From Candidatus Poseidoniaceae archaeon (GTDB lineage Archaea > Thermoplasmatota > Poseidoniia > Poseidoniales > Poseidoniaceae), in NCBI GenBank assembly GCA_028822845.1, contig JAPKCS010000002.1, positions 60,854 through 124,853 on the forward strand: a stretch of DNA of 64,000 bases, read 5' to 3'. Below, in pieces: positions 17,713-25,795 of the stretch. Under the pieces are notes generated by a model that saw only the letters and a program-made list of their open reading frames with translations, was not told the origin of the DNA and ran no database searches. The translations under genes were made by a program, and so were the position numbers. How positions within the stretch are numbered: position 1 is the first letter of the stretch; the number at the start of each line of letters is the position of its first letter.

Positions 17713-17976
17713 ATGTCTGATAAAAAATACTTTGTTCTCATGGAGAACGGAAAAGATACGAGCCAGGTTTTTGCAAGCAAACAACCCCGTGGCGCCGCCC
17801 TAAAAGCAGCAACCCGCGGACATACGACCATCCGCCTACGAGAGCGTGGCACCAAGCGTGTTCACTGCTTCAAAGGCAGCATCGCAATGGTACCAAAGCC
17901 AGCGAACGGTCCAGCATGGCTTCCTGATAAGATCAAGAAGGCCAACGTCAAGAAGACCGGCATCGAACACCTTTGA
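17713..17976 (+). CDS. MC1-family chromosomal DNA-binding protein
   Basis: 87 residues, close to the roughly 93 of methanogen MC1. Diagnostic stretches are visible: YFVLMENGKDTSQVFASKQP near the N-terminus, PRGAALKAATRGHTTIRLRE in the middle, and GTKRVHCFKG, NGPAWLPDKIKKANVKK in the C-terminal half. MC1 is a monomeric, non-histone protein that bends DNA and compacts the archaeal chromosome. It has its own strong TATA box and ribosome binding site and is followed by a structured spacer. It is slightly shorter than methanogen MC1 in the middle loop. Assignment is firm. Confidence 0.92.
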   Translation: MSDKKYFVLMENGKDTSQVFASKQPRGAALKAATRGHTTIRLRERGTKRVHCFKGSIAMVPKPANGPAWLPDKIKKANVKKTGIEHL

Positions 17977-18044
17977 GTTCGATACCATCATCCTGAATGA
18001 CCTTCGGATGGAGTGAAGCTTCGTCCGTTCCCGAAAGGGTAGCC

Positions 18045-18075
18045 GCCTTACCGCCTCTTCGGAGGCGGAAAAGGC
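18045..18075. terminator. Long UUCG-capped hairpin between convergent genes
   Basis: GCCTT (18045-18049) then CCGCCTC (18051-18057), loop TTCG, GAGGCGG (18062-18068) and AAGGC (18071-18075): a 12-bp interrupted stem capped by a UUCG tetraloop. A smaller CCC-GAAA-GGG hairpin lies just upstream at 18030-18039. It sits between MC1 (+) and the DoxX-like gene (-), so it may end or insulate both transcripts. There is no T-tract on either side, so it could instead protect mRNA 3' ends. Confidence 0.55.
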
Positions 18076-18077
18076 TC

Positions 18078-18497
18078 TCAACCTTCTTCTTCTGTTCTTA
18101 ACACTTGATTCGGCGTGCCTTGTGCGATGAAAAGTGCCAATCCAATCATTCCTAATTGTGCCACAGCTCGTGCTATGTGAGCCGTATTGGAAAATGTGGT
18201 ACCCATCAGCGGGATATCATTGACCCACATGTTGAGGTTCGCCCAGTACAGCACGATGAGAAACACCGCCATGGCTTTCCCAGCATTCGGCCGGGTTGCA
18301 GGTAGCAGCATCGATGCGCCAATTGCAATTTCAACCACGCCGCTTGCGTACACCCAGAACGTAGCATCCCCAAGGAGGTCTGGTACGATGGGCTCAAAGA
18401 ATTCAGGACCTGTGAAATGTTGAATGCCAATCCACACAAAAGCCGCACCAAGGAAGAGGGCAGATCCGATGCGCAGGCGTTCAAGCATTGACGCCAT
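18078..18497 (-). CDS. DoxX-family membrane protein
   Basis: About 139 residues from the ATG at 18497, which follows the sdhB stop by 11 bases; longer in-frame starts would overlap sdhB. Four hydrophobic helices are evident (LFLGAAFVWIGIQHF, VYASGVVEIAIGASMLL, AMAVFLIVLYWANLNMWV, LGMIGLALFIAQG). The WIGIQHFTGPEFFEPIVP segment is typical of DoxX/DoxD-like proteins. The exact function of the family is unsettled; some members are associated with thiosulfate or quinone oxidoreductases. Its place at the end of the succinate dehydrogenase operon suggests a respiratory-chain link. Confidence 0.75.
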   Translation of the reverse strand: MASMLERLRIGSALFLGAAFVWIGIQHFTGPEFFEPIVPDLLGDATFWVYASGVVEIAIGASMLLPATRPNAGKAMAVFLIVLYWANLNMWVNDIPLMGTTFSNTAHIARAVAQLGMIGLALFIAQGTPNQVLRTEEEG

Positions 18498-18508
18498 AGC
18501 AACCACGA

Positions 18509-19276
18509 TCAATAACGAACGTTTTGACGGGTGATGGTGCGCCAAATACGCTGCAGTGGATCGTAATACCGGTCGACCACACGTTCTTTCAATTGGATAA
18601 TTGCATCGTCTGTGATCTGAATGCCTGCAGGGCACACTTCGGTGCAGCAGCGTGTAATGTTACAATATTCAATGCCGAATTCCTTTTTGATTTCTGGAAT
18701 TCGATCCTCTGTATCGAGTGGGTGCATTTCGTACTGGGCCAATCGAACAAGGTTTCGAGGTCCAGCAAAGCCATCGAACAGAGCGTGATCTCTGAGCACG
18801 TGGCACGTGTTGACGCACAAGAAGCATTCAATGCATTCACGGAATTGCTGAACTCGGTCAGCTTCCATTTGATTGAATTCCCAATCCATGGTTGCTGGAC
18901 CATTGATCGGTTTGATCCGTTTTGCAACTTCATAGTTCCATGAGACATCTGTGACCAAATCCTTGACGTGCGGGAAAGCCTTCATTGGACGAATCTCAAT
19001 GGCTTGACCTTCTGGTGTTTCGGCTACAACATCGCTCATGCGCGTCATGCACATCAAGCGAGGACGGCCATTGATCTCAGCCGAGCATGAACCACATTTG
19101 CCTGCTTTACAGTTCCAGCGAACGGCCAAATCTGGTTGCTGTTCATGTTGGATTCTGTGGACGCAATCAAGCACGACCATGCCCTCGTCCAGCTCAATGC
19201 TGAAGGATTCAAGTTTGGCGTCATCGCCTTCGCCTCTGAGGATGTTGAAATCTTGTGTTTTTCCTTTGAGTACCAT
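18509..19276 (-). CDS. sdhB: Succinate dehydrogenase/fumarate reductase iron-sulfur subunit
   Basis: 255 residues. The N-terminal plant-type ferredoxin region has the [2Fe-2S] ligands in WNCKAGKCGSCSAEING plus a later RLMC. The C-terminal half has CIECFLCVNTCHV and CCTEVCPAGI, which bind the [4Fe-4S] and [3Fe-4S] clusters. It passes electrons from SdhA to the membrane quinone site. It overlaps the sdhA stop by one base, a normal operon junction. Length is as expected for the family. Confidence 0.93.
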   Translation of the reverse strand: MVLKGKTQDFNILRGEGDDAKLESFSIELDEGMVVLDCVHRIQHEQQPDLAVRWNCKAGKCGSCSAEINGRPRLMCMTRMSDVVAETPEGQAIEIRPMKAFPHVKDLVTDVSWNYEVAKRIKPINGPATMDWEFNQMEADRVQQFRECIECFLCVNTCHVLRDHALFDGFAGPRNLVRLAQYEMHPLDTEDRIPEIKKEFGIEYCNITRCCTEVCPAGIQITDDAIIQLKERVVDRYYDPLQRIWRTITRQNVRY

Positions 19277-21129
19277 CAGTTTCCACCTCCTGCCTGTTCA
19301 GCAGCGCGTTTTGCAATCATTGCTTTGACTTCCTTGATGGCGTCATCAAGGTCTTCTCGCATTGGCTCGATGTCTTCTTGTCGGACCTTTATCTCACCGT
19401 CGGCCATGTAAATGATATTGATGATTTTGCCCCAGTTCTCGAGTTCACCAGGGAAATCGTCACGGGTGTGGCCGCCTCGACTCTCTTCACGGGTCAGGGC
19501 TGCCAATGTGGCGGCGGTTGAGACATCGACCATGTTCTTGAGGTCAAGTGCTTGATGCCAACCTGAGTTGTACTTACGCGATGATCCTGGGAAACAAGCA
19601 TCTTGACGCTCGTCGAACGCACGAAGGTCATCCATTGCTTCGGTCATTTCTTCCTTTGTTCGAATGATACCAACCTTGGCTTGCATCATGTCACGCATTT
19701 CATCGTAAATCTTGCCGGGGTTTTCCCCGCCTTCCCGGTTGAGTGGTGCCAACATCACTTCGATGGCGGATTGAACTTGAGCATCTTCGATGCCAGGTTG
19801 GGCGAGGTTTTCGGATCGCTTTGCTGCGTGTTCGCCAGCTCGCTTTCCAAAGGTGATGAGGTCGGAGAGTGAATTGCCACCTAACCTGTTTGCCCCGTGA
19901 AGGCCTGAGGCGACTTCACCGCAAGCAAAGAGTCCTGGGACGTTGCATTCCTGTGTTTCAGCATTGACTCGGACGCCACCCATGACATAGTGGGCCGTTG
20001 GACCAACTTCCATCGGTTCTTTCGAAATGTCGACACCAGCCAATTCCTTGAACTGGTGATGCATCGAAGGGAGTTTCTTCAGAATCGCTTCTTCTCCACG
20101 GTGAGAGATGTCGAGGAACGCACCACCGTGTGGGGATCCACGTCCTGCTTTCACTTCAGAGTTGATGGCTTTTGCAACAACGTCACGGGTGAGCAATTCT
20201 GGCGGTCTTCGAACGGTTGCAAGCTTTCCTGAAACGACTTCTTCGACCCACTGATCGCTTTCTTCAATGGTGTCTGCGTGATCACCAGCAAACATTTCTG
20301 GAACATAGTTGAACATGAACCGTTCATCCTCTGAGTTCGTGAGGCGTCCACCTTCACCTCGCACACCTTCGGTGACGAGGATCCCTCGGACGGATGGTGG
20401 CCAAACCATTCCTGTTGGGTGGAATTGAACAAACTCCATGTCGCGGAGTTCAGCACCAGCCCAAAGAGCAAGGGCGTGACCGTCTCCGGTGTATTCCCAC
20501 GATCCTGAGCAAACAGACCAGCATCGGGTGATTCCGCCTGTTGCGAGGATCACGGATTTCGCTGAGAAGGCGTGGAAGTCTCCATCAACACGGGTGTATG
20601 CGACGCATCCAGTGACGCGATCCCCTTCTTTGAGGAGGTGTCGAACGGTGTATTCCATGAAGATATCAATGCCTTCGTGGATGCCTCGCTCTTGCAAGGT
20701 ACGAATCAGTTCGAGGCCGGTAGCGTCGCCAACGTGGGCAAGACGCGGGAAGGTGTGGCCGCCAAAGTTTCGTTGATTGATTAGGTTGTTTGGGGTTCGG
20801 TCGAACACTGCGCCCCATTGCTCAAGTTCACGAACCCGATCAGGTGCTTCTTTGGCATGGAATTCAGCCATGCGCCAATCTGCAAGCCACTTGCTGCCTT
20901 TCATGGTGTCGTGGAAGTGGACTTTCCATCCATCCCGTGGATCAGCGTTCTGTAGAGCAGCTGCACAGCCACCTTCAGCCATGACAGTGTGGGCTTTACC
21001 CAGCAGAGACTTGGTAATGATTGCAGTTTTTGCCCCGCTTCGAGCCGCTTCAATCGCAGCACGTAGGCCAGCGCCACCGGCGCCAATGACAACAACATCG
21101 TATTCGTGTTTGGTGTATTCTTCAGTCAT
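19276..21129 (-). CDS. sdhA: Succinate dehydrogenase/fumarate reductase flavoprotein subunit
   Basis: 617 residues. The N-terminal FAD-binding motif is VVVIGAGGAGLRAAIEAA, followed by the covalent-flavin His region (LLGKAHTVMAEGGCAAAL). QFHPTGMVWPPSVRGILVTE and the substrate-site HYVMGGVRVN are typical of SdhA/FrdA. The conserved GLFACGEVASGLHGANRLGG closes the FAD domain, and a helical C-terminal domain follows. It oxidises succinate to fumarate in the TCA cycle. Second structural gene of the operon, 11 bases after the membrane subunit gene. Confidence 0.95.
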   Translation of the reverse strand: MTEEYTKHEYDVVVIGAGGAGLRAAIEAARSGAKTAIITKSLLGKAHTVMAEGGCAAALQNADPRDGWKVHFHDTMKGSKWLADWRMAEFHAKEAPDRVRELEQWGAVFDRTPNNLINQRNFGGHTFPRLAHVGDATGLELIRTLQERGIHEGIDIFMEYTVRHLLKEGDRVTGCVAYTRVDGDFHAFSAKSVILATGGITRCWSVCSGSWEYTGDGHALALWAGAELRDMEFVQFHPTGMVWPPSVRGILVTEGVRGEGGRLTNSEDERFMFNYVPEMFAGDHADTIEESDQWVEEVVSGKLATVRRPPELLTRDVVAKAINSEVKAGRGSPHGGAFLDISHRGEEAILKKLPSMHHQFKELAGVDISKEPMEVGPTAHYVMGGVRVNAETQECNVPGLFACGEVASGLHGANRLGGNSLSDLITFGKRAGEHAAKRSENLAQPGIEDAQVQSAIEVMLAPLNREGGENPGKIYDEMRDMMQAKVGIIRTKEEMTEAMDDLRAFDERQDACFPGSSRKYNSGWHQALDLKNMVDVSTAATLAALTREESRGGHTRDDFPGELENWGKIINIIYMADGEIKVRQEDIEPMREDLDDAIKEVKAMIAKRAAEQAGGGN

Positions 21130-21140
21130 CCATCATCACC

Positions 21141-21959
21141 TCAAAGAGCAAAGAGCACCATGTCGCTCAAGACATCGGCGTCAACCGCTAAGACCCAAAG
21201 GTCACCCAAGAATACGAACGTCAATGAAGTCCAGAACCAGAACCCGTGGGAACGGTTGAGGGCAGTGATGCTGCCAAACAACTTGCCACGAAGCCGTGAA
21301 ATTGGGGATGTCCATCGGTCGAGGACACCGCCCGTGAGGTGGCGTAAGGCGTGGCAAGAGGTGACGTACATGGTCAAGAGAAAAGCCTCGAATCCCATGA
21401 CGAGGGTGCCGATGCAGATGCCCCATCCTTGGGATGCTCCTTCGGTGAAGTGCAATGTGTGTGTGACATCCCACCATTTGATGGCCAAGATCACCATTGC
21501 TGCATAGAGGAAATACCGGTGAAGGTTGTTGACGATGAAAAGGCGCTTCTCCCCTTTGTAACCCAACTTCTTGTTGATTTCAGGTTCATCGACCCAGCAA
21601 GCGACAGGGCTGGCAAAGAAGGTGCGGTAGTACACTCGGCGCATGTAGTAGCATGTTCCACGGAATCCAAAGGGAATCCACAGCACCAGGACCGCTGCAT
21701 TGACCCAACCAGGGTGATCCCATTCATTGAGGCCGAAGAGGCTCCATTCGAGCACGTTTGGGGAAAAAATAGGTGACATGACGGTCGCCCCGTTAATGTC
21801 GTATTGAACCGTATCTGGGAACAAAAACAACCTGCCTACGGTGTAAAGCAGAGTGATGGTGAGAGCGATGCCCATCATCAAGGGTTGCGACAACCAATTG
21901 TCGATTCGATTTGTGCGCCCCAGCCCGTTCAGGACTGGAAGTTTAATGCCTTCACCCAT
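21141..21959 (-). CDS. sdhC: Succinate dehydrogenase membrane anchor (cytochrome b-like subunit)
   Basis: 272 residues with about five or six hydrophobic helices. Candidate heme-ligand histidines lie in NNLHRYFLYAA, YVTSCHALRHLTGG and LNRSHGFWFW. Being longer than a single SdhC or SdhD (about 120-130 aa each), it resembles a fused anchor of the type that spans the membrane alone, and no separate sdhD is seen. It binds quinone and attaches SdhAB to the membrane. A ribosome binding site-like GGTGGGTGAG precedes the ATG at 21959. A possible 26-codon ORF overlaps the start. Confidence 0.8.
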   Translation of the reverse strand: MGEGIKLPVLNGLGRTNRIDNWLSQPLMMGIALTITLLYTVGRLFLFPDTVQYDINGATVMSPIFSPNVLEWSLFGLNEWDHPGWVNAAVLVLWIPFGFRGTCYYMRRVYYRTFFASPVACWVDEPEINKKLGYKGEKRLFIVNNLHRYFLYAAMVILAIKWWDVTHTLHFTEGASQGWGICIGTLVMGFEAFLLTMYVTSCHALRHLTGGVLDRWTSPISRLRGKLFGSITALNRSHGFWFWTSLTFVFLGDLWVLAVDADVLSDMVLFAL

Positions 21960-22032
21960 CTATCTCACCCACCGTCCGAGGACGCCTGACTTCATCCAGC
22001 ACGCTGGGGTCTTTGAGGTTCACCATTCGCAT
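21952..22032 (-). CDS. Possible leader micro-ORF ahead of sdhC (26 aa)
   Basis: Reading the minus strand from the ATG at 22032 gives a 26-codon ORF (MRMVNLKDPSVLDEVRRPRT...) that ends with a TGA inside the sdhC start (ATGGGTGA). A GAGGT Shine-Dalgarno-like sequence lies about 8 bases before the ATG. It could be a coupled small protein or a leader peptide; it could also be chance. The peptide is charged and has no membrane segment. Confidence 0.3.
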   Translation of the reverse strand: MRMVNLKDPSVLDEVRRPRTVGEIDG

Positions 22033-22061
22033 TGTTAGTACCTCAAGTCGCAGTGTCCCGT

Positions 22062-22673
22062 TCACAATGTTGTTTGTTCGAAGAATGAAAGCCCCTCTTC
22101 AAGCACCGTTTCATTGGCCCAATAGGTCTTGGATTGCCAAGCGAGTGCTCCGCTTTGGTCGATCAATTGGAGGGTGGGGGTGCTCGGGTTGCCATAGGCT
22201 TCGTAGAGCGGAAAACCAGTTTCGCTTTCTGAATTGAATTCGTAAGTGGGTGTGTCAAGGGATGGAATCACCACTGTCCAAGGCGCATAGTGTGTTTCGT
22301 TCGAATCGATTGCAAACGTTTCCATGACATCTTCTGCCGTTTCAAACTGAGCCCATCTGTGGACGCTTACCACAGTGATGTTGGAGGTGTTGAACCGTCC
22401 TTCATCCATTGAGGTTCTGATCATTTTTGTCCAATCATGGCACCCGGAGCAGCCTGCGCCAATCCATAGCAACATCACTGGGCCATCGACCAGGGTTTCC
22501 TTGAGGTCGAATGTAGCACCACCATCTTCAGTGCGGTCAAGTGTTGGTGCCTCGAATGTCATGTGGATTGGAGGTGTTGTTGAGACTCCCCCGTCGTCGA
22601 TGGTTTGGGGAGCGATGCATCCTGTAACAAGGCCAAGGCATATGCAGATGAGAACGAAGTGCTCATGCCGCAT
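22062..22673 (-). CDS. Thioredoxin-fold (TlpA/AhpC-like) lipoprotein
   Basis: About 203 residues. A signal peptide ends in a lipobox (LGLVTGC), so the protein is probably lipid-anchored outside the membrane. The domain has LWIGAGCSGCHDW, a CxxC redox motif at the expected site after a beta strand, and later PSTPTLQLIDQSGA with the cis-Pro that packs against the disulfide in thioredoxin folds. It probably exchanges disulfides or delivers electrons to extracytoplasmic partners. The start at 22673 (MRHEHF) overlaps the end of the crtI gene by 11 bases, so the two are co-transcribed. Confidence 0.82.
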   Translation of the reverse strand: MRHEHFVLICICLGLVTGCIAPQTIDDGGVSTTPPIHMTFEAPTLDRTEDGGATFDLKETLVDGPVMLLWIGAGCSGCHDWTKMIRTSMDEGRFNTSNITVVSVHRWAQFETAEDVMETFAIDSNETHYAPWTVVIPSLDTPTYEFNSESETGFPLYEAYGNPSTPTLQLIDQSGALAWQSKTYWANETVLEEGLSFFEQTTL

Positions 22674-24273
22674 GTTCTTCACCGGTGGTCGACCCAAGCG
22701 CCTTGGGTTGAACGGATGGTCGAAGAGCAACGCGTGGGCGTTTTACATCTTTGAACCATGTATCCATACCATTCCAATCAGGGCGCATACCGAGGTCTGC
22801 AAGCACAAGTTTGCTGCTGATCCGTGCGCTCTCGAAGATGGTTGGCAATCCGCTTCCGGGATGTGTTCCGCCACCGACGATGTAGAGGTTGTTGGCTTCT
22901 TCAAAGCGGTTGTGTGGGCGACGCCATAGCATTTGCTTGAGGTCGTGAGTCAAGTTGAAAACAGCTCCTCGGTAGATGTCCGAGGCGCCCCAATCATCAG
23001 GTGTGATCACGGTTTCTGACACGATGTGGTCTGCGATATCCTCGTAGCCGAGTTTGCCTAATTGCTTGATGATGGTGTCGCGGAAGTCGTCTTTGATGTC
23101 ATCCCAAACGATGGATTTGTGCTGATTTGGGACTGGAACAAGGACATAGATGGTTGACTGACCTTTTGGAGCAAGGGAGTCATCGGTGATCGATGCGTTT
23201 TGAACATAGACTGACGGGTCATCCCAGGTAAGACGGTGGTTTGTGATGTCTTCCAGATTGTCCTCGTATGCAGACGATGCGTAAATTTGGTGGTGTGGAT
23301 GGGTGTATTCCTTATCGACGCCGAGATAAAGCATGAACGTTGAGCAGGAATAGCCTTTCTTCTCGAGCTTCTTGTTCGACCACTTCTTTCGCTTTTCATC
23401 GGGGATGAGCGTTGTCATTGCATGAGCGAAGTCGGCGTTAATGACGACCTTGTCTGCTAGGATTTCTTTCCCTTCGATTCGTACACCGGTGACCGTTTTT
23501 CCTTCATAAATCAGGGACTTCACTGGCGTGTTCAAGTGGATTTTGACACCCAGGCCTTCTGCGATTTCTCCCATCCGTGCCGTGATGCTTCCAAGTCCGC
23601 CTTTGGCGTGGAAAATACCGTGCTCATATTCGAGGAATGCCAAGATTGTGAACAACGATGGAGCGTGGAAAGGACTCATGCCGAGGTATTTGGTTTGGAA
23701 CGACATAGCGAGTCGCACTCGTTCGTCGTCGAAGTGCTTGCTAAGATCGCTGGCCACACTCGACCAGGGTTTGAGGATGGTTGCAACTCGAATTGCTCGC
23801 TTTGAAAGCACGTCGAGGGGGCTTGACCATGGGGTCTGGAGGCATTGCTTTGAGAAATCGAGCTTCTTTCGGTTTTGCTTCACGTAATTTTTGAATCCAT
23901 CTGCGTTCTTATCGCCAGAAAGTTCACGGATTCGCTCGGTCATTTCCTCAAGGTTGCTGGTTGCATCAATGTGTCCACCTGCTCCGAACACCAGACGATA
24001 CATTGGGTCAAGGGGCATCAAACCAAGTTCCTTGTGGGCGTCGAGGCCGATGGCTTGGAAGATTTCTTCAATGACTTCAGGGTAATGGAAAAAGGTTGGT
24101 CCACGGTCAAAAGTGAAGCCGTCTTTCTTGAACAATCGAGTGCGTCCGCCAACGGCTTCTGCTTTCTCAAGCACGGTGACATCAACGCCTGAGTGGGCGA
24201 GGAGGAGTGCCGAGGCGAGGCCTCCGGGCCCTGAGCCTACGATGATTGCGGTTGGCGCTTTGATGGTTGACAT
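22663..24273 (-). CDS. crtI: CrtI-type phytoene desaturase / FAD-dependent carotenoid oxidoreductase
   Basis: 536 residues. N-terminal dinucleotide motif AIIVGSGPGGLASALLLAHSG and the adjoining LEKAEAVGGRTRLF are characteristic, followed by FDRGPTFFHYPEV. The C-terminal signature YIVGGGTHPGSGLPTIFESA is that of CrtI-like desaturases. Such enzymes introduce double bases into carotenoid precursors, for example phytoene to lycopene on the route to retinal. No crtB, crtY, blh or rhodopsin gene is in the window, so the exact substrate is open. A TATA-like CTTTATATGG on the minus strand lies 22-31 bases upstream of the ATG, so the transcript is probably leaderless. Confidence 0.88.
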   Translation of the reverse strand: MSTIKAPTAIIVGSGPGGLASALLLAHSGVDVTVLEKAEAVGGRTRLFKKDGFTFDRGPTFFHYPEVIEEIFQAIGLDAHKELGLMPLDPMYRLVFGAGGHIDATSNLEEMTERIRELSGDKNADGFKNYVKQNRKKLDFSKQCLQTPWSSPLDVLSKRAIRVATILKPWSSVASDLSKHFDDERVRLAMSFQTKYLGMSPFHAPSLFTILAFLEYEHGIFHAKGGLGSITARMGEIAEGLGVKIHLNTPVKSLIYEGKTVTGVRIEGKEILADKVVINADFAHAMTTLIPDEKRKKWSNKKLEKKGYSCSTFMLYLGVDKEYTHPHHQIYASSAYEDNLEDITNHRLTWDDPSVYVQNASITDDSLAPKGQSTIYVLVPVPNQHKSIVWDDIKDDFRDTIIKQLGKLGYEDIADHIVSETVITPDDWGASDIYRGAVFNLTHDLKQMLWRRPHNRFEEANNLYIVGGGTHPGSGLPTIFESARISSKLVLADLGMRPDWNGMDTWFKDVKRPRVALRPSVQPKALGSTTGEEHAA

Positions 24274-24294
24274 GCCTCCGAACCACCGGGGTCT

Positions 24295-24304
24295 CCATAT
24301 AAAG
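24295..24304 (-). promoter_or_regulatory. TATA-like box of crtI
   Basis: The minus strand reads CTTTATATGG, 22-31 bases before the crtI ATG at 24273. This spacing fits a leaderless archaeal transcript. Confidence 0.6.
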
Positions 24305-24327
24305 GGCCGTATCCATCCTTGTCAAAA

Positions 24328-24356
24328 CACCGTTTAGGAAGCCAAAGAAAACGGTG
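24328..24356. promoter_or_regulatory. 8-bp inverted repeat between crtI and the CysJ-like gene
   Basis: CACCGTTT (24328-24335) and AAACGGTG (24349-24356) are perfect inverted copies 13 bases apart, in the 171-bp divergent spacer. The arm centres are 21 bases apart, about two helical turns, as in many dimeric operators. It could control one or both genes; that is inference. Confidence 0.4.
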
Positions 24357-24444
24357 GATAGGTGAAGGCATCGCTCTCGGTGCTAAGCATCTTAAGGAGG
24401 CTGTGATTGGACCAAATTACAGCCTTAGGTTGTACGGTGATACC

Positions 24445-25695
24445 ATGAGCGATTGGAGTTTGAAGAACCCATACATGAGCCAAATCACGGAAAACTATGT
24501 CCTGAACGGCAAAGGGTCGAAGAAAGAAACCCGGCACATTGTGTTCTCTCTTGGCGACTCAGGCCTCGATTACAAGGTCGGTGACGCCCTTGGTGTGCTC
24601 TCTGAAAACCCCCCTCACATCGTTGAAGAATTGATCCAGGTTCAAGGCTGGGATCGCAATGAACTTGTTTCAACGCACAACGGTGAACGCGATGTCTACA
24701 CTGCACTCAAGAAGGATTTTGAAGTGCACATGGCGAACAAGAAATTCGTCCAATCCCTTGCCCACAAGGTTGTTGCAAGTGGCATGCGTATCTCCCTTTC
24801 CATCGTAGCCCGTTCCCGAAATGGCGAAGAATGGGCGGCCGATGACGAAGGCGATTTGCCACCTGGTCTTTCACCTGGCCAACCCGTCGATGACCCTGTT
24901 TCAAAGGTCGAAGCACTCGTCGGTGATGCAAAAGCTATCGAAGACTACCTTTGGACCAGAGATTACGTCGACATCATGCGTGAATTTGATGCCAAGTACA
25001 CACCTGAAGAATTCCTTGAGTTGGCCGATCGTCTGAAACCTCGTCTCTACTCGATTGCTTCATCCCATGATGCCCACCCTGGATTCGTTGAACTCACCGT
25101 TGGTATTGTGCGATTCGAATACAACGGGCGTCCACGAGGCGGCTTGTGCACTCAGTTCATGGCTGATGAAATTGACACATCAGGCGCACCGATCGGTGTG
25201 TTCATGTCACCAACCAAGTCATTCATCCTCCCAGAAGATAAGGACGTCGACATCATCATGGTTGGTCCAGGAACTGGTATCGCACCGTTCAGAGCCTTCA
25301 TGGAACAACGGGTGTTCGATGGTGGCGAAGGACGCAATTGGTTGTTCTTTGGCGATCAATCCTCGAAGACCGAATTCTACTATCAAGAAACCATCGAAGG
25401 CTGGATGGACAGCGGCGATTTGTTCAGGTTCACGACCGCTTGGTCCCGTGATCAAGCGGAGAAGATTTATGTTCAACACCGCCTCATTGAGCACGGTGCC
25501 GAAATTTGGCAATGGTTCGAAAATGGAGCATACTTCTACATTTGTGGCGATAAAACCTACATGGCAAAAGACGTTCATCGTGCCCTTATTTCGATTGCAG
25601 AAGAACACGGTGGCATGTCCAACGAAGACGCCACACACTTCATCGAGAAGACCATGATGCGGGAAGAAAAGCGTTACTTGCGTGACGTGTACTGA
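24445..25695 (+). CDS. CysJ-like FAD/NADPH flavoprotein reductase
   Basis: 416 residues from the ATG at 24445. An upstream TTG at 24319 is unlikely because the added 42 residues do not fit the family; AAATTA at 24414-24419 could be a TATA-like box for this start. FAD-binding motifs RLYSIASS and GGLCTQFMA and NADP-binding MVGPGTGIAPFRAFMEQR, LFFGDQSSKTEFYY, YICGDKTYMAKDV are in the order found in sulfite reductase alpha subunit and other diflavin reductases, but the FMN-binding flavodoxin domain is absent. It should move electrons from NADPH to a separate acceptor such as ferredoxin, flavodoxin or a desaturase. Divergent from crtI, so it may feed that pathway. Confidence 0.85.
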   Translation: MSDWSLKNPYMSQITENYVLNGKGSKKETRHIVFSLGDSGLDYKVGDALGVLSENPPHIVEELIQVQGWDRNELVSTHNGERDVYTALKKDFEVHMANKKFVQSLAHKVVASGMRISLSIVARSRNGEEWAADDEGDLPPGLSPGQPVDDPVSKVEALVGDAKAIEDYLWTRDYVDIMREFDAKYTPEEFLELADRLKPRLYSIASSHDAHPGFVELTVGIVRFEYNGRPRGGLCTQFMADEIDTSGAPIGVFMSPTKSFILPEDKDVDIIMVGPGTGIAPFRAFMEQRVFDGGEGRNWLFFGDQSSKTEFYYQETIEGWMDSGDLFRFTTAWSRDQAEKIYVQHRLIEHGAEIWQWFENGAYFYICGDKTYMAKDVHRALISIAEEHGGMSNEDATHFIEKTMMREEKRYLRDVY

Positions 25696-25712
25696 TTTTC
25701 GATATAAAAAAA

Positions 25713-25744
25713 GCCCCCACTCCCTCCGAGGAAGGAGCAGGGGC
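25713..25744 (-). terminator. Intrinsic-type terminator of the aquaporin-like gene
   Basis: GCCCCCACTCCCTCC / GGAAGGAGCAGGGGC form a GC-rich hairpin (25713-25744). On the minus strand it is followed immediately by TTTTTTTAT (25712-25704). Stem plus T-tract downstream of the gene ending at 25796 fits termination of that minus-strand transcript. Confidence 0.7.
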
Positions 25745-25750
25745 GGCTCT

Positions 25751-25769
25751 CCAAATCACTCTGATTTGG
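25751..25769. terminator. Second hairpin, tandem with the terminator
   Basis: CCAAATCA (25751-25758), loop CTC, TGATTTGG (25762-25769): a perfect 8-bp stem 26 bases past the aquaporin-like stop codon on the minus strand and directly before the GC-rich terminator. It may add 3'-end protection or termination for the convergent plus-strand gene ending at 25695. Confidence 0.5.
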
Positions 25770-25795
25770 TGGTAACGTCTGACTCAATCAGCGAA

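Noticed and set aside
22663..24273. A proteorhodopsin/retinal gene cluster around crtI
   Set aside because: Only the desaturase is seen; no rhodopsin with a retinal Lys, no blh, crtB or crtY. A rhodopsin pathway cannot be claimed from this window.
24319..24444. Upstream TTG start for the CysJ-like reductase
   Set aside because: The added 42 residues do not resemble the family, and the inverted repeat and TATA-like element fit a start at 24445.
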